From an uncultured Flavobacteriaceae bacterium (GTDB taxonomy: Bacteria > Bacteroidota > Bacteroidia > Flavobacteriales > Flavobacteriaceae): a stretch of DNA of 64,000 bases. This document shows, one piece after another, positions 38,745 through 48,744 of the stretch. The translations under genes and the position numbers were made by a program. A model generated the notes under the pieces. That model ran no database searches and was not told the DNA's origin. It worked only from the letters and a program-made list of their open reading frames with translations. Position 1 is the first letter of the stretch, and the number at the start of each line of letters is the position of its first letter. The stretch spans positions 310,001 through 374,000 of the forward strand of contig CANLXN010000001.1 of the NCBI GenBank assembly GCA_947495135.1, given 5' to 3'.

Positions 38745-39407
38745 ATGTCCTTTAATAATATAAAACTAAATTCAAAAATCACAAGACAACAACGCGACCA
38801 TCAAGCTTTTTCTAAGCTGAAAGTGTCGGATGATTTTAATCTCTTTATCTATTTTTCTGATACAAATTCGGAAATATCTATTGAGGCCAACCGCAACCTA
38901 CACGATCATATTAAGCTTAAATATGTTGATAATACGTTGGTAATAGAAAAAACTAAGAATTTAATGCTTAGAGGAAAGGAAGTTTCAAATATCTACATCA
39001 CTACTCCGTCATTTTCAGAATTTGAGATTAAAAGTGATTCCAATGTCAAACTATATTCTGAGCTAAACACAGAATATTTTAGAGTTCAACTTAAGGGAGA
39101 CAGTTCTTTCATTGGATCGGTAAATAGTATTCTGGGTGAAGTCATTGTTAAAGACGATTCAGTGATCGATTTGAGTGGAAAAATCCATTCGTTGAAGTTA
39201 AGAGTTTCTGGCGATAGTAAGTTTGAAAGCTACGATCTAGTGGCCAACGATTTAGAGGCTGAGCTTTCAGGGGATAGCAGCGCCCGTATTACTGCAAATA
39301 ATAAAATAGAGCTCAAAGTAAAAGGTGACAGTGATTTCCGCTTTAAAGGAACGGCATCTGTCAACTTTATCGAAAAAAATAAAGCAGAAAAAACAATGGC
39401 TTACTAA
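38745..39407 (+). CDS. DUF2807 / GIN-domain protein without signal peptide
   Basis: 220 residues rich in beta-strand repeats with recurring SGDS, KGDS and KSDS turns (for example VSGDSKF, LSGDSSA, VKGDSDF), the pattern of the GIN/DUF2807 'putative auto-transporter adhesin' family common in Bacteroidota and predicted to form a beta-solenoid. Typical members have a signal peptide or lipobox; this one starts MSFNNIKLNSKITRQQRDHQ with no hydrophobic segment, so it is probably cytoplasmic. Its role in the locus is unknown. A scaffold or chaperone for the megasynthases, or a factor binding the product, are guesses only. It is flanked closely by the aminotransferase and an NRPS gene on the same strand, so it is likely a real member of the operon. 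Confidence 0.8.
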   Translation: MSFNNIKLNSKITRQQRDHQAFSKLKVSDDFNLFIYFSDTNSEISIEANRNLHDHIKLKYVDNTLVIEKTKNLMLRGKEVSNIYITTPSFSEFEIKSDSNVKLYSELNTEYFRVQLKGDSSFIGSVNSILGEVIVKDDSVIDLSGKIHSLKLRVSGDSKFESYDLVANDLEAELSGDSSARITANNKIELKVKGDSDFRFKGTASVNFIEKNKAEKTMAY

Positions 39408-39533
39408 GGCACACTTACCTAGAGTAGCACAACCATTCCCTATAATTAAGTAAACCAAATGTGAAGCCAGTGGCTTTTCATTCGCACCAACGATCCTATC
39501 AATTAGATTTTAGATTCTATAAATTTTTAAGAC

Positions 39534-42500
39534 ATGATTAAAGAAATAAATAATATTTTCAAGATGCTTCGTGAGAACCAGGTGGAGCTTTCTCTAAATG
39601 GAAACAACCTCGAAATTGTTTCTTTCCAAGAGAAAATTCCTGCGGAGCTTATAGACGTAATCAAGCAGAACAAAGAACTTTTAATTGAGTTTCTTAAAAG
39701 TGAAGAATCGCAAAAGGAAATAGGATCCGTTACTTCGGATAACGGTTATGTACTTTCACCTGGACAGTTGCGATTATGGAGCATAAGTCAATCTCAGGAG
39801 GCTTCTGTTGCTTACAATATGCCAGCAACTATTCATTTAGAACTTGAGGGAGAGGTAGAAAGGTTTAAAGATGCTATTTCAGGTGTAATCAATAGACATG
39901 AAATTCTTAGAACGGTCTTTAGAGAAAATGAAACGGGAGAAGTGATGCAATGGGTATTGCCCATTGAGGATTTCGAATTACCATTCTCTTATGTAGATGT
40001 CACAGAGGCAGATGATAAGCAAGGGTTTATCACAGAACTTTTAGAGAAGGATGCGAGCACTGCTTTTGATCTTGCCAAAGGTCCATTATTGCGTTTTAGT
40101 CTTTTCAAAGTATCGAATAATGAATTCCTGTTGTACTATAATATGCATCACATCATAAGTGATGGTTGGTCGATGGATCTTATACAGAAGGAAGTTTTAG
40201 AGATTTATACGGCCGAAAAATTAGGAAAAGAACCACAATTGCCAGAATTGAAAATTCAATACAAGGATTTTGCCCAATGGCAATGTAACGAAATAGAATT
40301 GGGTAATTATGGGGAGCATAAAGAATTCTGGACCACTAGATTAAGTGGAGATTTACCAGTTGTAGATTTACCCACCTCTTTAAAAAGACCTAAGGTAATG
40401 AGCTTTGCTGGTAAGAATCTTAAGACGTACTTATCTCCAGAGACAACAGCAGCACTTAAAGATTTTTGCCAGAAGGAAAAAGGCAGTCTCTTTATGGGAA
40501 TCTTAGCACTTTGGAATGTATTGTTGTACAAGTATTCTGGACAGAAGCAGATAATACTAGGCTCACCTGTTTCAGGGAGAGAGCATACAGATCTTAAAGA
40601 TCAATTAGGTTTTTACGTAAATACCTTGCCTATTTTAAATGAAATAGATGGAGGACAAACCTTTTTAGAATTTTTTAGAAGTGTAAAAGATTCGACGCTT
40701 TCTGCTTATAAATATCAAGAATATCCTTTCGATAAATTGGTAAGCGACCTCGATATTTCTAAGGACACGAGTAGAAACCCTTTATTTGATATTTTTCTTG
40801 TACTACAGAACATTGGAGAGAATGGTGCTAGTTCAAATAGAAATGATATTGATTATACAAGCATTCAAGATCTAGGGGACTGTATTTCTAAGTTCGATTT
40901 ATTACTGAATGTGGAAGAGGATAATGGGGGACTGAGCGTGGATGTGAAATTCAACACTTCTGTATATGAAACTGAAATGATTGAAGGTTTAATCACCCAT
41001 TTCAAGCAGTTGACTAGTGCACTTCTCTTAGAATCTGATAGACCAATTGGAGCGGTAGATTTCTTAACTGAAAATGAAAAACAGGAACTAATTGTTGGAT
41101 TTAATGATACAAAGACTTCGCACACTACAGATCAGACCATGATCGATGTGTTTATGAGTCAAGTAAAATTAGTACCTAATAACGAGGCAATTGTCTTTGG
41201 GAATACGTCATTAACATATAGTGAATTAGATGTATTGTCGAATCGTTTGGCAAATTATCTTCGAGAAGAGTACCAAGTAGGTGCTAATAAATTGGTAGGG
41301 GTAAACTTTCCAAATTGTGAATGGACTATGGTAGCAATGCTAGCTGTTTTAAAGACGGGTGGCGCATTTATTCCAATTGATATAGATAACCCTAAAGATA
41401 GAATTGCCTATATCAAAGAAGATAGCCAGTGCAATGTTAACATTGATAGTGCTGAATTGGAAAAAATTAAGAGCTGTGTTTTAAATTATTCACCAGCTTC
41501 CTTACAAACTAAAACAATATCCAGTGATTTGGCGTATGTTATTTATACTTCAGGATCTACTGGAAAACCAAAAGGAGTTCAAATTAATCACGTCTCCTTT
41601 GTTAATTATAATAATTGGCTAAAAGAAGCCAACCAGATTACGGCAAAGGACAGTAGCGTTCTAAACTCAAGTATCTCCTTTGATGGGACGCTAACTTGTT
41701 TGTTTGGACCTATACTTAATGGAGGAACACTGCATGTTTTAAGTAACGATTTGATTAAAATACCGAGCGAGGTAGTGACATATATTACCGAAAATAATAT
41801 AACATTCTTCAAAGGAACTCCGGCTTATTTGAATTTACTCTTTAATACAGATGAAGCCACTCAACTACTTAAAGGTAACGCCCTACGTTTTATTTTGACG
41901 GGAGGTGAGAAACCAGATTTGAGTCATATTGAACGAATTGTTAAAGAATCTGATGTTTATGTAATTAATGAATACGGCCCAACCGAGAGTACTGTTGGTA
42001 TTTGCGTATATAATGTAGATCAAAATAATTATGATTTCTTCGCGGAAAACTTACCCATTGGGCGTCCAATTTACAACGCAGATCTTTTCATTTTAGATGA
42101 AAACCAAGCCCTTCAGCCAAAAGGTGTTGTGGGCGAATTGTATATTGGAGGAAGAGGTTTATCTAGAGGATATCTGAACAGACCCGAACTTACGGAAGAA
42201 AAATTTATTTCTCACCCCTTCAAAGAAGGAGCTACTTTATACCGAACAGGGGATTTATGTAAGCAGCTGGAAGATGGCAATATCGTTTTTCTTGGAAGAA
42301 TAGATCACCAAGTAAAAATTAACGGACACCGAATCGAATTAGAAGAAATTGAAAAAGTTATTCTAAAACAAGAGGTAATTGACCAAGCTGTTGTAACAGC
42401 TAAAAAAGAAAAAGAAAATCAGTTTTTAACGGCTTATTTATTGGGGAATGGTCCAATAGATAAGAGAGAAGTTAGAAATACTATTAGCAAGGAATTACCG

Positions 42501-45500
42501 AGCTATATGGTACCAAGCTACTATGTAGAAATTGACTCTATTCCTATTAATAATAATGGAAAAGTTGATAGAGATCAATTGCCGGCAGTAACGGCATTAG
42601 ATCTAATTGTTGAAGAATATATTGCACCGCAAACGAAAGAGGAGAAAGTTTTAATTGAAGTTTTGGAGACTGTATTGAATCGATCCCAGATAGGAGTAAA
42701 AGATAGCTTCTATAATTTAGGTGGAGATTCAATTAAGTCTATACAATTAGTCTCTCGACTTAGACAGCAAGGGTATAAACTTAAAATCGAACAGATTCTA
42801 AATACTCCCGTATTGGAAGAACTAGCGCAACTGTTAGAACTGGAGATGCGGATAATTGATCAGGCTCCAGTAGAAGGAAATGTCTTGTTAACACCGATTC
42901 AGAATTGGTTTTTCGAAGAGGTACCTGTAAAGGAACATTATAACCAGTCTATTTTGCTTCAAAGCGAGCAACCATTGGATTCGCAAATATTATCTCAAGT
43001 AATTACTCATTTAGTAAATCATCACGATGCTTTGCGTATGGTGTATGCAGAAGAGAACGGAGTATGGACACAATACAATGAAGGACAGATTGAAGTAAAT
43101 AATATCGTCGAATTTTATGATCTAAGTTCATCAAAGGATGGGCTTTTAGAAATGGAACAAATTGGAGGCGAACTACAGGCGAGCTGCAATTTGGAGAATG
43201 GTCCTATTTTTAGAGTAGCACATTTTCGTTTAGCAGATGGAGATCGATTGGCATTAATTGCACATCACTTAGTGATTGATGGTGTTTCTTGGAGAATATT
43301 ATTGGAAGATTTAGCCCTGCTTTTTGATGGTTATACCAAAGGAGAAAAACCAACATTACCACTTAAAACAGATTCTTTTCAGCTGTGGAGCGAAAAGCAA
43401 CATAACTATGCTCAAAACCTTCAGAATTCAAATGAAGGAGCGTATTGGCTAGAGGTCTGCAATAGATCGGTGGCTAGTTTCCCAGGTGAAGAGGAAAGTG
43501 ACAATGGAGGGTATAATTTAAATGCTGAAGTGTCATTTACTTTGGACCAAGAGACTACAGAATTACTACAAACCAAGGTTCCAAAAGTATACAAAACGGA
43601 AATCAACGATGTCTTACTGTCTTGTTTAGGATTAGCAATTAGAGACGCTTTCGGGATTGAAGAAACGGTGCTTAAAATGGAAGGCCATGGTCGAGAAGAT
43701 ATAATTGAAGGACTGGATATTAGCAGAACCGTAGGCTGGTTTACGTCTACGTATCCTTTTGTATTAAAGGTTACAAATGCAGATCACAGAACGGCATTGA
43801 TTGAAACAAAGGATGCCCTTAGAAAAATACCTACAAAGGGAATTGGATATGGCATTATTAAGTATTTAAGTACTAATGAGCTAAATGAAATTAATCCTAC
43901 AATTACGTTTAATTATTTAGGAGATTTTGGCGATGACGCCAACCAATCTGAGTCTGTTGCGTTGCGTCATTCTTCAGATTCTATTGGCGCAATGGTGGCT
44001 ACAGAAAATAATAGTGACACGCTGTTTAGTATTAACGGGATGTTAGTTTCTAATCAACTAACCCTATCAATTTCGTACAATTCTGAATTAAATTCAACGA
44101 AGACCATCCACCAATTAATGGAAGCTTACCAGAGCAATTTGGAACTTCTAATTGCAGATTTATCTGTAGATAGAAATGAATATTTAACTTCTTCGGAACT
44201 CACATTTAAAGGTCTTAGCACTGAAGAGCTTGAAGAAATAAATGCAGAGAAAAATGTAGAAGATGTATACGAATTGTCGCCGCTTCAATACGGTTTGTAT
44301 TATCATTGGCTAGCAAATCCAGCATCTTCAAGCTATTTCGAGCAAATGTCTTACAACATAGAAATTCCAAATTTAAATATGGAGTTTGTAAAGGAAGCAT
44401 TTAGTAAATTGATTAATCGACACGCTATTCTGCGAACTGGTTTTACGAACAGTTACGCCGGAACTTTACTTCAAGTAGTGTATAAAAATGTTGAAAGCAA
44501 TTTTCAATATGTGAAACTTTCAGAAAAAGAAAATAATACTACAAACATTGAAAGCATTAAGGAAAATGACAGGAGTACTGGCTTTAATTTAGACAGTAAA
44601 TCTCAAATGAGACTTACCGTCCTAGATACAGGTAACGATAATTTTGAATTTATTTGGAGTCATCACCACATTCTTACAGATGGATGGTGCTTAAATTTAT
44701 TAATCAATGAATTTTATCAGATTTTAAACGCAGTTTCAAAAGGACTTCAGATCCAATTGCCTACTCCAAAACCATATTCCAATTACATTAAATGGATAAA
44801 GGGGCTTGATATTAACGAGTCTGTGGACTATTGGAAAAGTTATTTGGAAAATTACAATACGGCAACCCAGGTTCCTTCTAAAATCAAGGATGCAGATATT
44901 GGTTTGCAGCATGCGGTAATTCAAAAATCTACATTGGAGATATCTCAAGAGACTTGTAAAGGTATTAATGAACTATGTGCGAGCGCGGGTATTACTCATA
45001 ACACGTTTATGCAAACGATGTGGGGATATCTACTGTCTAAATACAACAATACAAACGATGTTGTATTTGGTTTAGTGGTTTCAGGAAGACCACCAGAAGT
45101 AGATGGTATTGAGGATATGATCGGACTTTTTATTAATACAATTCCTGTTCGTATTTCGTATGATAATCTAATGACGCCAATGACCTTACTCAGAAATGTG
45201 CACAACAATGCGGTTGCGAGTACAGCGAATCATTATTTGAGCTTATCTGAAATTCAGTCTCAAAGTGAAATGGGGATGGATTTAATTAATCACATTATGA
45301 TTTTTGGAACACAGTCTTCAAAAACTTCTACAAGCGAAGATTTAACTGAAGATGTTGGAAGTCAAACTGAAATGAGAATTAAAGACATTAATGTTTTTGA
45401 ACAAACCAATTACGATTTAAATCTTTCGGTATCGGCACAACCTAATTCTATGTCGGTTACGTTTGAGTTCAATAATAAAGTACACGATGGGCAGGCGATA

Positions 45501-48500
45501 GAAGGAATGAAAAGTCATCTAAACAACTTAATCGAACAATTTTGTGCGTATCCTAATGAGGACTTAGTTGAGTTTAGTCATCTGCCAATGGCAGAGCAAG
45601 AAGAACTAGTGATTTCTTTGAATAACACAAATGTTCCTTTTGATTTGGACGAAACCTTCGTGAATTTGTTCGAAACTCAGGTGCAAAATACACCGCATCA
45701 AGTTGCTGTAATTTACGGAGATGAAACATACACCTATGAAGAGTTAAATAGATACTCAGACGCTCTTGCATTTTATTTGGAGTCCTTAGGTCTTGAAAGA
45801 GAGGAAATTGTAGGGGTAAACGTTGCTCGCGACCCTTGGTTATTGATTAGTATGATTGCTATTTTTAAAATTGGTGGAGCTTACTTACCAATAGATCCAA
45901 GCTATCCTCAAGGCAGAATCGATTACTTACTCGAAAATAGCCAGTGTAATCATGTAATAGAGCAGGATTTTATCAATAATTTCAAAGAAGAGTTAGACGA
46001 GAATCAGCCTCCGTTTTCTCGCGTAGCGATGACGGGATCAGATTTGGCTTATGTTTTATATACTTCGGGATCTACAGGAAAACCGAAAGGAGTAATGATA
46101 GAACATTCGGCCCTGCTAAATCATTTATATGCGGGTGTAGAAAAGTTTGATTTAAATGAAAAGAGTGTGATCGTTCAGAATGCGCCAAGCACTTTTGATG
46201 TATCGGTTTGGCAGATGCTAAACGCGCTAATTGTTGGAGGAACAACTACTATATTTAGTAAAGACGTAGTGCTTAATCCAGAGCAATTTTTGAAGCGATT
46301 GGCTAAAGACAGGGTAACAGTTTTACAGACGGTGCCTAGTTATTTAAAAACCTTGTTAGAAGAGGATGAGTTGCAAGAAGAAAATTATTTTGAGCAGCTT
46401 TCATATTTAGCCAACACCGGAGAAGCAGCAAATAAAAAACTAATAGAAATTTGGTTTGAAAGATATCCACACATAAAGTTTGTTAATTGTTATGGCCCGG
46501 CTGAAGTGGCCGATGATGCTAGTTTGCACGTATTAGAGACTGCACCTTCTGGCCTCATTCCTATCGGAAAGCCTATTAGAAATATGTCCGTCTATATTTT
46601 GAATCAAGATTTAGAATTAGTCGGAAAAAACGTAGAAGGAGAAATTTGTGTGGCTGGAATAGGAGTAGGTAGAGGATACTATAACAATCCAGATTTGACC
46701 AGTCAAAAGTTTATCGAGAATCCATTTATTGAAGGAGAGCGAATGTATAGAACTGGTGACGTAGGTAAAATAGATCGGGACGGCGTACTTCATTATGTAG
46801 GAAGAAACGATCATCAAGTTAAGATTCGGGGGCACCGCATTGAGTTGGGTGAGATCGAATATCAATTACAAAAGAAAGAAGGAGTAAAGGAAGCGGTAGT
46901 AATAGCAAGAGATGATATTACAGGTGTTAATGAGTTGGTTGCATATATGGCACCAAATCTAAATGAAAGTCTGAATAACCTGCGAACTTATTTGGCAAGT
47001 AGTTTACCAGATTATATGATTCCGAGTTATTTCATGCAATTGGATGTTTTGCCACTTACTCCCAACAGTAAGGTGGATAAAAATGCTCTTCTTTCATTAC
47101 CAATAGAGCATAATGGAGCACAAGCTCAATGTGTACTTCCAAGAAATGAAAATGAAGAAGTTCTTGTGGAGATATGTAAAAGTATTTTGAAGCGAGATGA
47201 AGTAAGTATGACTGATAATTTCTTCAGTTTAGGTGGAGATTCGATCAAAATAATACAAGTAATTTCTCAGCTTAAGCAACAGGGCTATCAGTTAAAGGTA
47301 AACGATATTTTACGCAATCTGGTTATTGAAGATATAGCTAAAAAGATTACGAATTTCGAATCAAAATCTGATAAGGCTGGTGGTTTTGCAACGCAATTGT
47401 CAAAAACAACGGGTCTTAAGTCCACTGCCAATTTAATGGAAGTGTCTAAAAATCAGTTGTTAGAAATGCAAAATGTTTACAGTCATGGACGCATTAGCCC
47501 TATCACTATATCTAATTTTTCGGAAGACACTTTTGAAAAGCAATTTAGATCTTTTCTTGAACACTATCCAGTTCTTAGACTTGGGTTCGAATTGAATGAA
47601 GGTGTTACTTGGCAACGTTTATTCGCGGCCTCCGATGTGAAATTGGATATACAGATACAAGAAAGTTATGACCCTAGTCTGCTTTCAAAGCTAGAGGAAA
47701 ACATGTCATCATTTTTTGATGCACCCTTCTCCTTATTAGACGGTGGTGCATTAATTAGACTATACCTTTTAAAAGATCAGAATAATGCCAATACTGCTTA
47801 TTTATTCACGGCTATTAGTCATGCAATAACAGACGATTACAGCAATACAGTGATCGCTAAAAACATGGAAAGATTCTTTACTAATACGACTCTGAATACC
47901 AACTATGTTTCCAATTTTGATTATACAAGTTGGCAGCAACAGTTTCTGAGTTCAGAGGAGGGCATTCAGCAAAGAGAATTTTGGATGGACAGTTTGGAAC
48001 GGATCAATTGGGAACAGAGTTTCAATCTAGAATCTAATGCAACTAATGAGTGTGTTATTCAGAAAAGGATAATCGCAGGAGATGATTTCATACAATTAAA
48101 GGAGCAAGCGCAAGAATTGGAAGTTCCAATGTCTGTCTTGTTTGCCGGAATTCATCAATCCATTCTTTCAAAACTAAGTAACGGTAAGGAAGGTGTTTTA
48201 AACATCCTGGTGAATGGGAGAGAAGAATCGAACGAAACTATTGAAATAGCTAATGTTTTAGGTGTTGTAAATAATCTAATACCTCTGCCAGTCTCTTCCG
48301 TTATGAATGATATTTCAAAGGAAGACATTCATAAAATATATGAAGAATATCTAACGGCTCGTCTTCATCAGAAGATTCCGTTTGAGGTGATCAAGGAAGA
48401 TTTTAAGAACAAGCATAACATTGATATCAGCGACAGTATTCTTGGAAAATTAAATGTTCAACTTAAAATAGGTGAGCAGTTTAACCTCGAGAATTTCACG

Positions 48501-48695
48501 AGTGAAACGATGGTACATGTAAAAGAGGCGGTTGGAAGGCAAACATCCAATTTAACGTGTGTTGTTTTTGAGAACGCCGTTGAAATCGAATTAGCCACCA
48601 CTAAGCAAATTTACAATGATCATTTCTCTACGGTAGACCTAAACAGGTTTACAAGTAGTGAACTATTGATAAAACCAATTGAAAGCATTCTTTAA
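39534..48695 (+). CDS. NRPS, TubC_N-C-A-PCP-E-C-A-PCP-C* (D-Asn module; degenerate terminal C-like domain)
   Basis: 3053 residues, the largest gene here. TubC docking domain 1-57. C1: HHIISDG at 205-211. A1 (TSGSTGKPKG near 672; FDGTLTCLFG; NEYGPTESTVG) reads D-G-T-K-L-G-E-V-G-K, the asparagine code at 9 of 10 positions. PCP1 is LGGDS (Ser1066), the form usual before epimerases. The epimerization domain starts LTPIQNWFFE and has HHLVIDG at 1244-1250, so D-Asn is expected. The next C domain is of the kind following epimerases (LSPLQYGLYYHWL; HHILTDG at 1711-1717). A2 (FDVSVWQML; NCYGPAEVADD) reads D-V-W-Q-A-T-C-D-D-K, related to the Dab-like pockets. PCP2: LGGDS, Ser2570. The last ~430 residues are C-like, but the motif is S-H-A-I-T-D-D (2762-2768): first His and Gly are lost. 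It may be non-catalytic. Tail: KPIESIL. Confidence 0.95.
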   Translation: MIKEINNIFKMLRENQVELSLNGNNLEIVSFQEKIPAELIDVIKQNKELLIEFLKSEESQKEIGSVTSDNGYVLSPGQLRLWSISQSQEASVAYNMPATIHLELEGEVERFKDAISGVINRHEILRTVFRENETGEVMQWVLPIEDFELPFSYVDVTEADDKQGFITELLEKDASTAFDLAKGPLLRFSLFKVSNNEFLLYYNMHHIISDGWSMDLIQKEVLEIYTAEKLGKEPQLPELKIQYKDFAQWQCNEIELGNYGEHKEFWTTRLSGDLPVVDLPTSLKRPKVMSFAGKNLKTYLSPETTAALKDFCQKEKGSLFMGILALWNVLLYKYSGQKQIILGSPVSGREHTDLKDQLGFYVNTLPILNEIDGGQTFLEFFRSVKDSTLSAYKYQEYPFDKLVSDLDISKDTSRNPLFDIFLVLQNIGENGASSNRNDIDYTSIQDLGDCISKFDLLLNVEEDNGGLSVDVKFNTSVYETEMIEGLITHFKQLTSALLLESDRPIGAVDFLTENEKQELIVGFNDTKTSHTTDQTMIDVFMSQVKLVPNNEAIVFGNTSLTYSELDVLSNRLANYLREEYQVGANKLVGVNFPNCEWTMVAMLAVLKTGGAFIPIDIDNPKDRIAYIKEDSQCNVNIDSAELEKIKSCVLNYSPASLQTKTISSDLAYVIYTSGSTGKPKGVQINHVSFVNYNNWLKEANQITAKDSSVLNSSISFDGTLTCLFGPILNGGTLHVLSNDLIKIPSEVVTYITENNITFFKGTPAYLNLLFNTDEATQLLKGNALRFILTGGEKPDLSHIERIVKESDVYVINEYGPTESTVGICVYNVDQNNYDFFAENLPIGRPIYNADLFILDENQALQPKGVVGELYIGGRGLSRGYLNRPELTEEKFISHPFKEGATLYRTGDLCKQLEDGNIVFLGRIDHQVKINGHRIELEEIEKVILKQEVIDQAVVTAKKEKENQFLTAYLLGNGPIDKREVRNTISKELPSYMVPSYYVEIDSIPINNNGKVDRDQLPAVTALDLIVEEYIAPQTKEEKVLIEVLETVLNRSQIGVKDSFYNLGGDSIKSIQLVSRLRQQGYKLKIEQILNTPVLEELAQLLELEMRIIDQAPVEGNVLLTPIQNWFFEEVPVKEHYNQSILLQSEQPLDSQILSQVITHLVNHHDALRMVYAEENGVWTQYNEGQIEVNNIVEFYDLSSSKDGLLEMEQIGGELQASCNLENGPIFRVAHFRLADGDRLALIAHHLVIDGVSWRILLEDLALLFDGYTKGEKPTLPLKTDSFQLWSEKQHNYAQNLQNSNEGAYWLEVCNRSVASFPGEEESDNGGYNLNAEVSFTLDQETTELLQTKVPKVYKTEINDVLLSCLGLAIRDAFGIEETVLKMEGHGREDIIEGLDISRTVGWFTSTYPFVLKVTNADHRTALIETKDALRKIPTKGIGYGIIKYLSTNELNEINPTITFNYLGDFGDDANQSESVALRHSSDSIGAMVATENNSDTLFSINGMLVSNQLTLSISYNSELNSTKTIHQLMEAYQSNLELLIADLSVDRNEYLTSSELTFKGLSTEELEEINAEKNVEDVYELSPLQYGLYYHWLANPASSSYFEQMSYNIEIPNLNMEFVKEAFSKLINRHAILRTGFTNSYAGTLLQVVYKNVESNFQYVKLSEKENNTTNIESIKENDRSTGFNLDSKSQMRLTVLDTGNDNFEFIWSHHHILTDGWCLNLLINEFYQILNAVSKGLQIQLPTPKPYSNYIKWIKGLDINESVDYWKSYLENYNTATQVPSKIKDADIGLQHAVIQKSTLEISQETCKGINELCASAGITHNTFMQTMWGYLLSKYNNTNDVVFGLVVSGRPPEVDGIEDMIGLFINTIPVRISYDNLMTPMTLLRNVHNNAVASTANHYLSLSEIQSQSEMGMDLINHIMIFGTQSSKTSTSEDLTEDVGSQTEMRIKDINVFEQTNYDLNLSVSAQPNSMSVTFEFNNKVHDGQAIEGMKSHLNNLIEQFCAYPNEDLVEFSHLPMAEQEELVISLNNTNVPFDLDETFVNLFETQVQNTPHQVAVIYGDETYTYEELNRYSDALAFYLESLGLEREEIVGVNVARDPWLLISMIAIFKIGGAYLPIDPSYPQGRIDYLLENSQCNHVIEQDFINNFKEELDENQPPFSRVAMTGSDLAYVLYTSGSTGKPKGVMIEHSALLNHLYAGVEKFDLNEKSVIVQNAPSTFDVSVWQMLNALIVGGTTTIFSKDVVLNPEQFLKRLAKDRVTVLQTVPSYLKTLLEEDELQEENYFEQLSYLANTGEAANKKLIEIWFERYPHIKFVNCYGPAEVADDASLHVLETAPSGLIPIGKPIRNMSVYILNQDLELVGKNVEGEICVAGIGVGRGYYNNPDLTSQKFIENPFIEGERMYRTGDVGKIDRDGVLHYVGRNDHQVKIRGHRIELGEIEYQLQKKEGVKEAVVIARDDITGVNELVAYMAPNLNESLNNLRTYLASSLPDYMIPSYFMQLDVLPLTPNSKVDKNALLSLPIEHNGAQAQCVLPRNENEEVLVEICKSILKRDEVSMTDNFFSLGGDSIKIIQVISQLKQQGYQLKVNDILRNLVIEDIAKKITNFESKSDKAGGFATQLSKTTGLKSTANLMEVSKNQLLEMQNVYSHGRISPITISNFSEDTFEKQFRSFLEHYPVLRLGFELNEGVTWQRLFAASDVKLDIQIQESYDPSLLSKLEENMSSFFDAPFSLLDGGALIRLYLLKDQNNANTAYLFTAISHAITDDYSNTVIAKNMERFFTNTTLNTNYVSNFDYTSWQQQFLSSEEGIQQREFWMDSLERINWEQSFNLESNATNECVIQKRIIAGDDFIQLKEQAQELEVPMSVLFAGIHQSILSKLSNGKEGVLNILVNGREESNETIEIANVLGVVNNLIPLPVSSVMNDISKEDIHKIYEEYLTARLHQKIPFEVIKEDFKNKHNIDISDSILGKLNVQLKIGEQFNLENFTSETMVHVKEAVGRQTSNLTCVVFENAVEIELATTKQIYNDHFSTVDLNRFTSSELLIKPIESIL

Positions 48696-48744
48696 ATAAA
48701 GAAATATGAACCAGTACGTAAAAATGAATATAACAAACAAAACA

